DNA of 64,000 bases from GCA-2690565 sp002457235 (GTDB lineage Bacteria; Verrucomicrobiota; Verrucomicrobiia; Opitutales; Coraliomargaritaceae): assembly GCA_045565695.1 (NCBI GenBank), contig JBJLEZ010000001.1, positions 186,001-250,000 on the forward strand, written 5' to 3'. The position numbers and the translations under genes were made by a program. This document shows, piece by piece, positions 52,873-63,298 of this stretch; within the stretch, counting starts at the first letter, position 1, and every line of letters begins with the position of its first letter. The notes beneath the pieces are model-generated. The model was not told the DNA's origin. It made no database searches and saw only the letters and a list, made by a program, of their open reading frames with translations.

Positions 52873-52943
52873 AACTTATTTTTTAATTTATCACTCATTT
52901 TCTCATAGACATTCATTTTCTTTAAATTAAATTTCAAACTCTT

Positions 52944-52973
52944 TTGATTCTTCAATAAATTTGATTATATAAA
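52944..52973 (+). promoter_or_regulatory. Possible promoter of gltBD
   Basis: TTGATT at 52944-52949 and TATAAA at 52968-52973 are separated by 18 bases; TATATA two bases earlier gives a 16-base spacer. The site lies about 40 bases upstream of the gltB start, after the terminator of the previous unit. AT-richness of the region makes chance matches likely. Confidence 0.35.
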
Positions 52974-53013
52974 GAACTAATAGTAACTCACACGCACATT
53001 TAGATTACAATCG

Positions 53014-56000
53014 ATGCCAAATAGATACAGTAGACCAAAAAAACAAGGGCTTTATGACCCTCAATTTGAACATGAAAATTGTGGAATAGGACTCATTGTT
53101 GATATGAAAGGACGCAAGTCCCATAGCATTATTCAAGACGCTCTCGCCATTTGTGTGAATCTTGATCACCGAGGCGGATGTGGCTGTGATCCAATTACTG
53201 GAGATGGTGCTGGTCTATTTATCCAATTGCCACACTCATTTTTCAAAAAAGTATGTCCAAGTGAATGTGGTTTTGAAGTTCCTGAAGAAGGTGATTACGG
53301 CGTGGGCTTTGTTTATTTATCCCAAGATGACGCAACTCGCAAAAAAGAAGAAGCGACTGTAAGTTCAATAATTGAAGAAGAAGGCATGAAGCTTTTGGGC
53401 TGGCGCGATGTACCTGTAAGAAGTGAAATTCTCGGGAAAGCATCTTCTGAATGTGAGCCTGTCATGCGTCAATTTTTCATTCAGCGTAATGAATCAGTAG
53501 AACGTGGCCTCGCTTTTGAAAGAAAGCTCTACATTATTCGCCGATTAAGTACTTATAAATTACGCTACGCGGAAAATGCCGATGACTCCGATTTTTACAT
53601 CAGTTCTTTGTCCAGTAGAACAATGACCTACAAGGGTATGCTCACGACAGGGCAACTAGAGCATTATTTCCCTGATCTCTCTCATGAGTCCATGGAATCA
53701 GCCCTAGCACTTACTCACTCTAGATTTTCGACCAATACATTTCCAAGTTGGCCACGAGCACAACCCTTTCGATACATTTGCCACAATGGCGAAATCAATA
53801 CCGTAAGAGGAAACGAAAATTGGCTCTACGCTCGTCAAATGCAATTAGCCGGTGACGTCTTTGGTGAAGACTTAAAGAAAATTTTACCGATTATTCGTGA
53901 AGATGGATCTGATTCTCAGAAATTTGATAACTGCCTAGAATTTTTGGTGTTATCAGGACGTAGCCTTGCACAAGCTATGATGATGATGGTACCTGAACCA
54001 TGGGAACGCCACAAAAACATGCCTGATTACAAGCGGGACTTCTACGAATATCATGCATGCTTAATGGAACCATGGGACGGCCCTGCGTCTATGGCAATCT
54101 CCGATGGTATTCAAGTCGGCGCAACTTTGGACCGAAACGGATTAAGACCTTCTCGCTATTATGTCACTTCTGACGATAAAGTTATTCTAGCCTCTGAAGT
54201 AGGTGTTGTTGGAAATATCGACCCTAAAACAGTAATTAAAAAAGGTCGATTAGAGCCAGGAAGAATGTTCTTAATCGACATGGAAGAAGGTCGAATTATC
54301 AATGATTCAGAATTAAAAGAAGCGATTGCTAAAGAAGAGCCCTATGGAGAATGGCTCAAAGAAAATCGCATCAATCTAAGTGATCTTCCTGCTGCTACCT
54401 CAGAATTTGAGGACGACTATGAAGACATTGAAGATAGACAGAAAGCCTTTGGATTCACTTTTGAAGATATCCGCTTTCTAGTTTCTCCAAGTGCGAAAAC
54501 TGGCAAACAGCCACTCGGATCTATGGGTAACGATGCCCCGCTAGCCGTTCTTTCTGATCAGCCACAGCTGATCTATAATTATTTCAAACAACTTTTCGCA
54601 CAAGTGACCAATCCTCCGATTGACCCAATCCGAGAAGAATTAGTTACTGCAAGTATTTCTTTCTTAGGCTCAGAGGGCGACTTAACGAATCCTAATGCAG
54701 ACTCTTGTCGAATGATCAAGCTCGAGTCTCCATTAATAGACAGTGCTCAGCTAGCTCAAATCAAAGCCGTTAAAGAAAGTGGATTCCAAGTCAATTCACT
54801 ACCAATTACATTTTCTGTATCCGATTCTGACGCAATCGATGAAGAGTCGCTCAAGAATGCACTCAATAATTTATTCGCATCAGCCGATAAAGCTATTGAA
54901 AATGGTGACAATTTATTAGTTCTTTCCGATCGTGATGTTTCGCCAAGCAAAGCACCGATCCCGACACTGCTTGCAGTATCTGGATTACACCACCATCTCA
55001 TCCGTCAAGGAACTCGCACCAAGGTATCGCTAATTGTTGAATCCGCAGAACCGAGAGAGGTGCACCACTACGCCTTGCTGATTGGTTACGGTGCTGATGT
55101 CATTAACCCCTATCTTGCACTCGAATCCGTTCGATATGCGATCGCTAAAGGTGACCTAGATATGGATGCTGATACTGCTTGCTATAATTTCCTCAAAGCA
55201 AACCTAAATGGCGTTATTAAAACCATGTCTAAAATGGGCATCTCAACCATTGCTTCCTACCGAGGTGCACAGATCTTTGAAGCGATCGGGCTCAACCAGA
55301 GTTTAGTTGATACCTATTTCACTAAGACAGCATCTCGTGTTGAAGGGATTGGACTTGATGGAATTTCCAAAGATATCAAAACACGTCACTTGAAAGCCTA
55401 TGCAAAAAGAGACGATAACCGAAATGAAGCACTAGACCCAGGGGGAATTTATCAATGGCGTTCTGGTGGAGAGAAGCATCTTCTCAACCCAGTAACGATT
55501 CATAAATTACAGAAAGCGACTCGCCTTGGAGACTACGCAATCTATAAGGAATATTCTGAAGTCATTAACAACCAATCTAAAGAGCTCTATACGCTAAGAG
55601 GGTTGATGGAATTTAAATTTGATGAATCTAAATCGATTCCAATTGAAGAAGTGGAACCAGCTGAAGCGATTGTAAAACGCTTCAAAACAGGAGCGATGTC
55701 TTATGGGTCGATCTCAAAAGAAGCGCATGAAACACTCGCTATCGCAATGAATCGTATTGGCGGAAAATCCAATACAGGTGAAGGTGGAGAAGAAATTGAG
55801 CGTTTCACTCCAGACGAAAATGGCGATAGCCGCCGTTCTGCGATCAAGCAAGTGGCTTCAGGTCGTTTCGGTGTGACTAGTTATTACTTGGCTAATTCAG
55901 ATGAAATCCAAATCAAGATTGTTCAAGGAGCTAAGCCAGGTGAAGGCGGTGAGCTACCTGGACATAAGGTCTTACCTCAAATTGCAAAAACACGAGGCAC

Positions 56001-57630
56001 CACTCCAGGTGTTGGATTGATCTCCCCTCCTCCTCATCACGATATTTATTCAATCGAAGATTTGGCTGAGTTGATTCATGATCTCAAGAATTCAAACCAT
56101 CACGCACGCATCAATGTTAAACTAGTATCTGAAGTAGGCGTTGGAACGATTGCTGCTGGTGTTGCCAAAGCAAAAGCGGATGTCATCCTAGTCTCTGGCT
56201 ACGATGGCGGTACAGGTGCCTCACCACGTTCTTCCATTCAGCACGCAGGTGCACCATGGGAACTTGGTGTAGCGGAAACAAATCAAACATTACTTTTGAA
56301 TGATCTTCGCTCTCGTGTGGTTGTTGAAACGGACGGCCAATTGAAAACAGGTCGTGATGTTGCCATCGCCTGTCTATTAGGTGCAGAAGAATTTGGATTT
56401 GCGACTGCACCTCTCGTCACACTTGGTTGTTTGATGATGCGTGTTTGCCACTTGAATACTTGCCCTGTTGGGGTCGCTACTCAAAATCCTGAATTGAGAA
56501 AGAAATTCATGGGTGGCGCTGATGCGGTTGTTCACTTTATGAATTATGTCGCAGAAGAGGTACGAGAAATCATGGCGAAACTCGGTTACCGCTCGATTAA
56601 TGAAATGGTCGGAAATGTTGATAAACTAGAACTTCGTAATGCGATTGACCATTGGAAAGCTAAAGGACTCGATTACAGTAAGATTCTTTATCGCCCTGAC
56701 GTAAGTCCTGAAGTTGGCACATATTGCCAAATGAAACAAGACCACCTTCTCGACAAATGTCTCGATGTGACTAAAATTTTAGATTTAGCCAAACCAGCAC
56801 TTGAAGACGGAACACCCGTTGAAATCAATTTACCTGTGATCAATACCGATCGTGTAGTTGGTACAATGACGGGTGCAGAAGTGAGTCGCAAATACGGACT
56901 CGAAGCATTGCCAGAGGATACAATTAAAATCAATCTCACTGGCTCTGCTGGACAAAGCTTAGGAGCTTTCTGCCCTAAAGGCATGACCTTTACAGTGATT
57001 GGGGATACCAACGATTATTTAGGTAAAGGTCTATCAGGTGGAAAAATCATTGTTCGCCCTGATGATGAATCACCTTTTGTCGCTCATGAGAATATCATCA
57101 CTGGTAATGTTTGTTTCTACGGAGCTACTAATGGCGAAGCATTTATTGCAGGTATGGCAGGTGAACGCTTCTGTGTAAGAAATTCTGGAGTGAAAGCTGT
57201 CGTTGAAGGCATTGGCGATCACGGATTAGAGTACATGACTGGCGGTCTTGTTATCAATCTTGGTTCAACTGGAAGAAATGTTGCTGCTGGTATGTCTGGC
57301 GGTGTTGCCTATTTCTATGATGAAAAAGACGAGCTAGTTCGTCATTCACTTAATCCTGCAATGGTCAATGTTTATCAGTTAATTGAATGTGGAGACGAAG
57401 AAATCAATTCCGTTAAATCACGCATTGAAAAACATGTAGCACTCTCCGGTTCAAAACGCGGACAATCGATACTCGATAATTGGGAATCTGCGTCAGCTAA
57501 ATTCATGAAGATTATGCCGCAGGATTATGAACGAGTTTTAGAAGCACAAGAACGTGCCAAAGAACGAGGACTCAAAGGGGATGATGCGATTCTCGCAGCA
57601 TTTGAAGAAAACGTCAAAGCAGGTCACTAA
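53014..57630 (+). CDS. gltB: Glutamate synthase large subunit
   Basis: A 1538-residue GOGAT alpha subunit. Cleavage of a 22-residue propeptide would expose the catalytic Cys23 in ENCGIGLIVDMKG of the amidotransferase domain. The FMN-binding synthase domain has RFKTGAMSYGSISKEAHE, GRFGVTSYYLANSDEIQIK and VSGYDGGTGASPRSSI. The 3Fe-4S cysteines appear as C-X5-C-X4-C in GCLMMRVCHLNTCPVG. A C-terminal beta-helix (GXXGXXXG repeats, GNVCFYGATNGEAFI) completes the normal order. gltD follows 22 bases after its stop. Confidence 0.97.
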   Translation: MPNRYSRPKKQGLYDPQFEHENCGIGLIVDMKGRKSHSIIQDALAICVNLDHRGGCGCDPITGDGAGLFIQLPHSFFKKVCPSECGFEVPEEGDYGVGFVYLSQDDATRKKEEATVSSIIEEEGMKLLGWRDVPVRSEILGKASSECEPVMRQFFIQRNESVERGLAFERKLYIIRRLSTYKLRYAENADDSDFYISSLSSRTMTYKGMLTTGQLEHYFPDLSHESMESALALTHSRFSTNTFPSWPRAQPFRYICHNGEINTVRGNENWLYARQMQLAGDVFGEDLKKILPIIREDGSDSQKFDNCLEFLVLSGRSLAQAMMMMVPEPWERHKNMPDYKRDFYEYHACLMEPWDGPASMAISDGIQVGATLDRNGLRPSRYYVTSDDKVILASEVGVVGNIDPKTVIKKGRLEPGRMFLIDMEEGRIINDSELKEAIAKEEPYGEWLKENRINLSDLPAATSEFEDDYEDIEDRQKAFGFTFEDIRFLVSPSAKTGKQPLGSMGNDAPLAVLSDQPQLIYNYFKQLFAQVTNPPIDPIREELVTASISFLGSEGDLTNPNADSCRMIKLESPLIDSAQLAQIKAVKESGFQVNSLPITFSVSDSDAIDEESLKNALNNLFASADKAIENGDNLLVLSDRDVSPSKAPIPTLLAVSGLHHHLIRQGTRTKVSLIVESAEPREVHHYALLIGYGADVINPYLALESVRYAIAKGDLDMDADTACYNFLKANLNGVIKTMSKMGISTIASYRGAQIFEAIGLNQSLVDTYFTKTASRVEGIGLDGISKDIKTRHLKAYAKRDDNRNEALDPGGIYQWRSGGEKHLLNPVTIHKLQKATRLGDYAIYKEYSEVINNQSKELYTLRGLMEFKFDESKSIPIEEVEPAEAIVKRFKTGAMSYGSISKEAHETLAIAMNRIGGKSNTGEGGEEIERFTPDENGDSRRSAIKQVASGRFGVTSYYLANSDEIQIKIVQGAKPGEGGELPGHKVLPQIAKTRGTTPGVGLISPPPHHDIYSIEDLAELIHDLKNSNHHARINVKLVSEVGVGTIAAGVAKAKADVILVSGYDGGTGASPRSSIQHAGAPWELGVAETNQTLLLNDLRSRVVVETDGQLKTGRDVAIACLLGAEEFGFATAPLVTLGCLMMRVCHLNTCPVGVATQNPELRKKFMGGADAVVHFMNYVAEEVREIMAKLGYRSINEMVGNVDKLELRNAIDHWKAKGLDYSKILYRPDVSPEVGTYCQMKQDHLLDKCLDVTKILDLAKPALEDGTPVEINLPVINTDRVVGTMTGAEVSRKYGLEALPEDTIKINLTGSAGQSLGAFCPKGMTFTVIGDTNDYLGKGLSGGKIIVRPDDESPFVAHENIITGNVCFYGATNGEAFIAGMAGERFCVRNSGVKAVVEGIGDHGLEYMTGGLVINLGSTGRNVAAGMSGGVAYFYDEKDELVRHSLNPAMVNVYQLIECGDEEINSVKSRIEKHVALSGSKRGQSILDNWESASAKFMKIMPQDYERVLEAQERAKERGLKGDDAILAAFEENVKAGH

Positions 57631-57637
57631 TTTTTTT

Positions 57638-57644
57638 AAAGGAG
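57638..57644 (+). promoter_or_regulatory. Strong ribosome binding site of gltD
   Basis: AAAGGAG lies 8 bases before the ATG at 57653. It decides this start over an ATG at 57554 that would overlap gltB and add 33 residues foreign to the family. Confidence 0.85.
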
Positions 57645-57652
57645 ATAATATT

Positions 57653-59140
57653 ATGGGAAAACCAACAGGATTTTTAGAAGTCAACAGAAAGACCATTCCA
57701 AATCGCACACCTAAAGAGCGACTTAAAGACTGGAATGAGATTCATAAGCATTTTGAAATCGAAAAGATTCAAGAACAAGGATCACGTTGTATGGACTGCG
57801 GGACTCCTTATTGCCACACAGGCATGACCTTGAGCAATATGGCGAGTGGCTGCCCTATTAATAATCTAATTCCTGAATTTAATGACTTGGTTTACAAAGG
57901 CCGATGGGAAGAAGCTTATTTACGACTTAGCAAAACAAATAATTTTCCTGAATTTACTGGACGAGTCTGCCCTGCACCTTGTGAAGGCTCTTGTGTACTT
58001 GGTATTATTGAACCACCAGTAACCATTAAAAATATCGAATGTTCGATTATCGATAAGGCATGGGAATCTGGATGGGTCACTCCGAACATTCCTACAAATC
58101 GTACTGGCAAAAAAGTAGCTGTTGTAGGCTCAGGCCCTGCTGGACTCGCTGCTGCCGACCAACTCAATAAGGCAGGTCACCTTGTAACGGTTTATGAACG
58201 TGCTGATCGACCTGGTGGATTACTTATGTACGGCATCCCCAATATGAAGCTAGAAAAAGATACGGTAATGCGTCGTGTTCATTTAATGGAAGACGAAGGC
58301 ATCACCTTCAAATGTAGCGTAGAGATCGGAAAAGATATTTCATCCAAAGATCTTCTTAATGATTTTGACTCAGTGATTCTTTGTTGCGGTGCGACTAAAC
58401 CAAGAGACCTGCCAATTGAAGGTAGAGAACTTAAAAATATTCGCTATGCTATGGAATTCCTCGGTCCTAATACAAAAGAAATTTGGGACATCAAAGAAGG
58501 TAAAGCAGAACAATTTTCCGAATTAGCTAAAGGTAAACACGTCGTCATTATTGGCGGAGGTGATACCGGGACTGATTGCGTAGGAACTTCACTCCGACAC
58601 GGATGCGAGCAAGTCAGCCAATTAGAAATCATGCCAAAGCCTCCCGAAGAGAGAGCGGCAAACAACCCATGGCCCGAATGGCCAAAAGTCTACAAAATGG
58701 ACTATGGTCAAGAAGAAGCTGCTGCTGTTCAAGGCGAAGATCCAAGGCAGTATCTTGTCAGTGCGAGTAAATTTGAAGGTGATGAAAATGGTAATGTAAC
58801 AGCTGTTCATGTACATGACATCGAATGGGTCAGTGAAAACGGACGATTCATGCCTAAGAAAGTTGAAGGAAGCGAACGCGTACTTAAAGCGGATTTAGTT
58901 CTTTTAGCCATGGGTTTTCTTGGACCCGAGAATACCATTGTTGAAGAGCTTGGACTCGATCAAGACCCTCGTTCAAATATCAAAGCTGAATACGGAGAAT
59001 TTAAAACTTCTGTGGATAAAGTATTTGCTGCGGGTGATGTTCGTAGAGGACAGTCCTTAATCGTTTGGGCAATTAATGAAGGCCGGGCTGTTGCACGTGA
59101 ATGTGACCGCTTCCTAATGGGTGCAACTCAGCTTCCTTAA
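57653..59140 (+). CDS. gltD: Glutamate synthase small subunit
   Basis: A 495-residue NADPH-dependent flavoprotein partner of GltB. The N-terminal ferredoxin-like domain has SRCMDCGTPYCHTG and RVCPAPCEGSCVLG for two 4Fe-4S clusters. FAD and NADPH Rossmann motifs are VAVVGSGPAGLAAADQL and VVIIGGGDTGTDCVGTS. The C-terminal block is KVFAAGDVRRGQSLIVWAI. The start at 57653 places MGKPTGFLEV in its normal position. Cotranscribed with gltB for ammonia assimilation. Confidence 0.96.
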   Translation: MGKPTGFLEVNRKTIPNRTPKERLKDWNEIHKHFEIEKIQEQGSRCMDCGTPYCHTGMTLSNMASGCPINNLIPEFNDLVYKGRWEEAYLRLSKTNNFPEFTGRVCPAPCEGSCVLGIIEPPVTIKNIECSIIDKAWESGWVTPNIPTNRTGKKVAVVGSGPAGLAAADQLNKAGHLVTVYERADRPGGLLMYGIPNMKLEKDTVMRRVHLMEDEGITFKCSVEIGKDISSKDLLNDFDSVILCCGATKPRDLPIEGRELKNIRYAMEFLGPNTKEIWDIKEGKAEQFSELAKGKHVVIIGGGDTGTDCVGTSLRHGCEQVSQLEIMPKPPEERAANNPWPEWPKVYKMDYGQEEAAAVQGEDPRQYLVSASKFEGDENGNVTAVHVHDIEWVSENGRFMPKKVEGSERVLKADLVLLAMGFLGPENTIVEELGLDQDPRSNIKAEYGEFKTSVDKVFAAGDVRRGQSLIVWAINEGRAVARECDRFLMGATQLP

Positions 59141-59160
59141 GCAAAAGCTATTAATTGGTT

Positions 59161-61617
59161 TCATCGGAATCCTTGAAGAAAGTTGATTTCTTGTATTTCA
59201 ATGAAGTCACCTTCTCCCTGTCTCTGAACGAGCAAACTGATCTTTGCTTTCTCTGCCACTTCGGGTGCAATTAAAGGAATCTCTAATTGAAGAAGCCCAT
59301 TTGACTCACCATTCGGTAGCTGAATTATTCTAAGAGATTCAAATTTAATTCCAGCTTCATTCACCCAATCCAATCGTAATTGTGCACGACAATCTGGACT
59401 GATTTTAGATCTAATTTTTGCCGTTAACATATAGTCTCTTTGAGGTGCTAAAAGTGATAAGGTATAGAGCTGAAAGGCATCTGCATTCGTGATACGTAGT
59501 CCTTTAGCTTGATCTTCCATTAGAGAAAATGGCTCAATCGTAAAAGCTTCAGCTGGACGAAAATCCACCTGCCAATAGTTAATCTCTGGAATTTTGGGTC
59601 CGAGGAAATCTCTTTCCTTGGCATTCTCGAAAGAAGCCTTTAGCAGAGGATTTCCAATGCGAGTTTCGAATAATTGAGATGCATTTATCCAATCGTTGGC
59701 AATTGATAGCTCTTTCTCGTACTGTTTTTTAAAGACCTCTTCTATTGTATCTTGTTCTCTAAGTATAGAAACCATGCCGCACGGAATAGGATCAGTCTGC
59801 CCTAACTTCAAAAAATAATTAAAATGTTTATGCAGAGGGTTATTAATGAGTTCTTCAGTTCTCTTTAGATATTGCTCCCTCTTTAACTCTAAATTTCTTA
59901 CTTTTTCAATGCCCCCTGTTGCTTCTTTATCGGCTATATAAGATAATAAATCGAGTCGTGCAGAGTGATAATCATGATAGACTTCCGTCAATTCAAATGC
60001 CTCCGACACAATGGCTAATCTTTGATAGTAGCGGCTAGACGAATCAACTAAACTTATCGCATCTTCAATGTAAGACCGCATTTCTTCAAGGACGGATTTT
60101 GAAAATAACTCGATACCTGATTCATCCAAATAAAACTTTATCCAATTTGCTGCTCCTTCGTTTTTATTTCTATGGGATTCGGCTTTCTCATAGAACGCTC
60201 TGATTGCTTGAGAGGCATCACCAAAAAATTCATTGTAAAATTCATTCAACAAAAAGTCGACATCATGATCTACATTCCAAAGTAATTGAGTCGCAAGCCA
60301 TGCTTTAGGCCCATCCAATCCCCACATTGATGGTAATTGAGAAAAGAAGATATCAACACGATTTTCCTGTAAATAAGGCAAACTTTCTGCGATCCATTGC
60401 GTCATTTGCCTAGGATATGGATAAGGTGCTCCAAAATAATAATCCCATGCCCCTATTTTTTCTGCCTCAGTTTCTCCCCATCGTTTAATTAAAGCTCGAT
60501 CTTCATTCCGATAGATAGGGTCGTGCCATTGTGCCCGATCTGAGGTTAAAATCGGCAAAATTCTAGGGTGCAAAGGTATACTAGGAGATTGTTCAGCCCA
60601 ATAATAAGCAAGCATGCCCAAATAGCGATTCTCTCCCTGATCTGTTTTCCATAAGCCTGCTTCATTAAAGACCTTGTGGGCGACTTGATTTGCAAACTGG
60701 AATGTCATATCCGTATAGTTTGGTCGCTTCCTAAAATAAGCTAACGGCGATACCGCGTGTTCAGTAGCCTCAGTCGTATCGTATAAAATATTATCATTAG
60801 GCGATAAGGAAAAACTTTTTGCTGAAGGATTCTTTCTAAAATAGTCAATAGCTGCTAGCGAGGCCAAATGTACTGCACCCTCATTCGTAAAATTGGGTTG
60901 CGGATCGGAAATCGTACTTCCTTTAGATCTAATTTTTCTATTCCCTAAGTGTGCAAAAATATCAGGTGCTATAGTTTGGTAAATCGGCTTAAAAATTTTA
61001 GCTAAATTATGATTAAACGAGTATCCTCTAGATAAGCGATTCCTTATTCCAAACTCTGTATCAGATGGGTATAAATCTCTCATGGTAAAACTGGGTTCAA
61101 TTGTGCTACGCTTTAATCTCCACTTTTCAGGTACTTCCCCTATCCATTCAAACCCTAGTGTTGTCGGCCAATACCATCGGGCACCCAGTAAATCGTGTGC
61201 AATATAATATAAGGCATTCGCCAAACCTTCCTCATGACAAGCGTCTACAAGAACACCACCATTCTTTTCTCGGATTAAAAACGAGCCTACTTTTTGAGAC
61301 TTTAAGCGATTGCTTTGTCTTAGATAGATTCCTTTTTCATTCCTAAATTTTGTCTGCTCCACTTCAAGTAAACACCCTACTCTGGTAGCCCATAAAGCAT
61401 TAAAATCAGCGACTGCTTTCTCGAGTTTGGGGCTTTCAATTGGTTTTTCTACAATAATTGATTCTAGCTCCTTTAATACAATGACCTTAGAATTTCCTGA
61501 ATCCCAAAACCCTAATCCTACTAAATTAATTGTAGGGATAAACGGCAGTACTAAAAATAGCCATACGAATCCTGATAGTAAACGATTCACGCAAATACCC
61601 TTAACATTCTTCCTCAA
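59161..61617 (-). CDS. Secreted DUF4838 protein
   Basis: An 818-residue exported protein. The TTG at 61617 overlaps the preceding stop (TTGA); a GTG at 61590 would start closer to the hydrophobic signal region LLSGFVWLFLVLPFIP. DUF4838-like blocks include YIAHDLLGARWYWPTTLGFEWIG near 137, FSLSPNDNILYDTTEATE, MLAYYWAEQSP, FGAPYPYPRQMTQW and LNEFYNEFFGDASQAIRAFY. The C-terminal part is probably a beta-sandwich (LTAKIRSKISPDCRAQLRLD). The family looks glycosidase-like but is not biochemically defined. Its place behind glycosyltransferase genes suggests a surface-glycan role. Confidence 0.82.
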   Translation of the reverse strand: MRKNVKGICVNRLLSGFVWLFLVLPFIPTINLVGLGFWDSGNSKVIVLKELESIIVEKPIESPKLEKAVADFNALWATRVGCLLEVEQTKFRNEKGIYLRQSNRLKSQKVGSFLIREKNGGVLVDACHEEGLANALYYIAHDLLGARWYWPTTLGFEWIGEVPEKWRLKRSTIEPSFTMRDLYPSDTEFGIRNRLSRGYSFNHNLAKIFKPIYQTIAPDIFAHLGNRKIRSKGSTISDPQPNFTNEGAVHLASLAAIDYFRKNPSAKSFSLSPNDNILYDTTEATEHAVSPLAYFRKRPNYTDMTFQFANQVAHKVFNEAGLWKTDQGENRYLGMLAYYWAEQSPSIPLHPRILPILTSDRAQWHDPIYRNEDRALIKRWGETEAEKIGAWDYYFGAPYPYPRQMTQWIAESLPYLQENRVDIFFSQLPSMWGLDGPKAWLATQLLWNVDHDVDFLLNEFYNEFFGDASQAIRAFYEKAESHRNKNEGAANWIKFYLDESGIELFSKSVLEEMRSYIEDAISLVDSSSRYYQRLAIVSEAFELTEVYHDYHSARLDLLSYIADKEATGGIEKVRNLELKREQYLKRTEELINNPLHKHFNYFLKLGQTDPIPCGMVSILREQDTIEEVFKKQYEKELSIANDWINASQLFETRIGNPLLKASFENAKERDFLGPKIPEINYWQVDFRPAEAFTIEPFSLMEDQAKGLRITNADAFQLYTLSLLAPQRDYMLTAKIRSKISPDCRAQLRLDWVNEAGIKFESLRIIQLPNGESNGLLQLEIPLIAPEVAEKAKISLLVQRQGEGDFIEIQEINFLQGFR

Positions 61618-62736
61618 CTTTGCAAAGACTCAAACACCTCAACCCATTGCTTCGCTAAAGAGCCTTGACCAAATTTTTCATGGGCTACACGAAAGGCATT
61701 CTGTCTTTTTTCTAACAGCAGATCCTTATCCGATTGAATTACGAGAAGACACTCTTGAAATCCCACAATATCCCCAGGGGCTACCCACCAACCACAGTTT
61801 GTAGCTTTTATTAAATCTACTAAATCTGAATCTTCTGGAGCCACCGCCAAAATTGCCTGACCTGCCATCATTGCACTGTAAGTCTTACTAGGCATCACAA
61901 CTTCTTGAGAGCCTTCCGACATTGTGACTAAAGCAATCTGAGAAGATTGCATCACTTTAATCCACACTTCATTCGTAAGTCCTTCATTGACCTGCAGGCG
62001 ATTACCCAATTCAGCCTCGTGGCTTTTCCGAAAATACTCTAACTCCTTACGCTTTGGCCCACTACAATGGAATAGAAATTGGAATGAATTATCTATCCCA
62101 GACTCCCATGCATCAAATAAAGTTTTTGATTCATGCATATTACCGAAATTGCCACAGTATAAGACCTTAATTAATTCAGAATCTTCAAGGGTATCTAATT
62201 TAGAAAATGGAGTTTCATCTGCACCCACGGCAATGATTTTGACTGTTCGGCAGACTCGCCGTGAATAGACTCCACGTACTTCTTCAAGCGAGCGCCCTAA
62301 GAAATATATTAGTCGCTGAACGCCTTAAGCTCAAACCAACAAGCCAACGGAAAAATCTTACCTTCAACTGCCCATCTTTCCATTTGCCTGAATGGATCAT
62401 CGCTTCAGGAAATAAATCATAGACCAAGTGAACGACTCGCTTGTTAAAGAAAGTTGCCAGAAGTGGCGCAAAAAAAGTATTAGTCGCGACAACTACAGGT
62501 CGCTTACTATTCCCCATAAGAGCCTCATAAAATAAATGAATCGCAAGTTGCAGGGGATAAACAATATATTGCCGAAATCGCAGAAGCAACCGTTGTAGTG
62601 TACTGTTCGCTGAGCGATAAGTCACTTCTGAAATATTAAATCTCTGGCTGGCTTTGATGTCATTCCTACGCAACTGAGACATCAAAGCATTCATAAAGCC
62701 TCCATACTCAGTCGATGTCCAAAAATTGATTTTCAT
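61614..62736 (-). pseudogene. Glycosyltransferase family 4-type, single frameshift
   Basis: Two minus-strand frames form one glycosyltransferase of about 373 residues. The first (62736-62284) opens with MKINFWTSTEYGGFMNALMS and has VVVATNTFFAPLLA and VHLVYDLFPEAMI. The second continues with IIAVGADETPFSKL, VLYCGNFGNMHESKTLF and VMPSKTYSAMMAGQAILAVA (the GT4 donor-binding block). The break is near 62299-62304: removing one base restores NIFLGRSLEEVRGVYSRRV through GADE, with no stop. Either a pseudogene or a sequencing error. The start overlaps the WcaF-like gene (TAATG) and the end overlaps DUF4838. Confidence 0.8.
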
Positions 62737-63290
62737 TAATTTAGCCAGTCTGCTTTCCTTTTTTTTATAACTCTCGCTGGATTTCCACCGATTACATCAA
62801 ATGCTTCAACATTTTTAATTACAACACTCCTGGCTCCAACAATTGCACCCTCTCCTATTTGAGTGCCCATAGAAATAAACGCACCAGCAAAAATCCATGC
62901 TCCCCTATCAACTGTAATAGAAGAAGTTATCAATTCCCTATTTGGACTTTCAATATTATGCGATGCTGTACATAAAAATGCTTCTTGGCTAATTGTAACC
63001 TCTGACGCAAGAGTGATAGGTGCGACATTGTACAAATTAGCTTCATCACCTATAATTACGCCATCCTCTATCGTTAGATTTTTGGGAAACCAAATTTTTA
63101 CCTTTGGGTAAATTTTAGATCTGCTACCAATTTTTGCACCGAATAGTCTTAATATAGTTGCCCTCCAAGCAAAGCAGAAACGGGGAGAATACTTAAATAG
63201 AATGATATAAATAACATTCCAAATATATCGAAAAACTTTTTCCGAAAAAGTAAATTCCGACTCATATACACTGTTATAAAAAAATTTCAT
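62736..63290 (-). CDS. WcaF-like acetyltransferase of surface polysaccharide
   Basis: A 184-residue left-handed beta-helix acetyltransferase similar to colanic-acid WcaF. RATILRLFGAKIGSRSKIYP and FPKNLTIEDGVIIGDEANLY start the hexapeptide region. CTASHNIESPNRELITS provides the conserved His, and GAIVGARSVVIKNVEAFDVI and GGNPARVIKKR close the domain. It overlaps the glycosyltransferase start by one base (TAATG), implying translational coupling. It would O-acetylate the polysaccharide made by the adjacent glycosyltransferases; the polymer is unknown. Confidence 0.87.
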   Translation of the reverse strand: MKFFYNSVYESEFTFSEKVFRYIWNVIYIILFKYSPRFCFAWRATILRLFGAKIGSRSKIYPKVKIWFPKNLTIEDGVIIGDEANLYNVAPITLASEVTISQEAFLCTASHNIESPNRELITSSITVDRGAWIFAGAFISMGTQIGEGAIVGARSVVIKNVEAFDVIGGNPARVIKKRKADWLN

Positions 63291-63298
63291 TTAATAAT

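Noticed and set aside
57554..57652. Upstream ATG extension of gltD overlapping gltB
   Set aside because: The extra 33 residues are an out-of-frame reading of gltB, and a strong AAAGGAG precedes the ATG at 57653.
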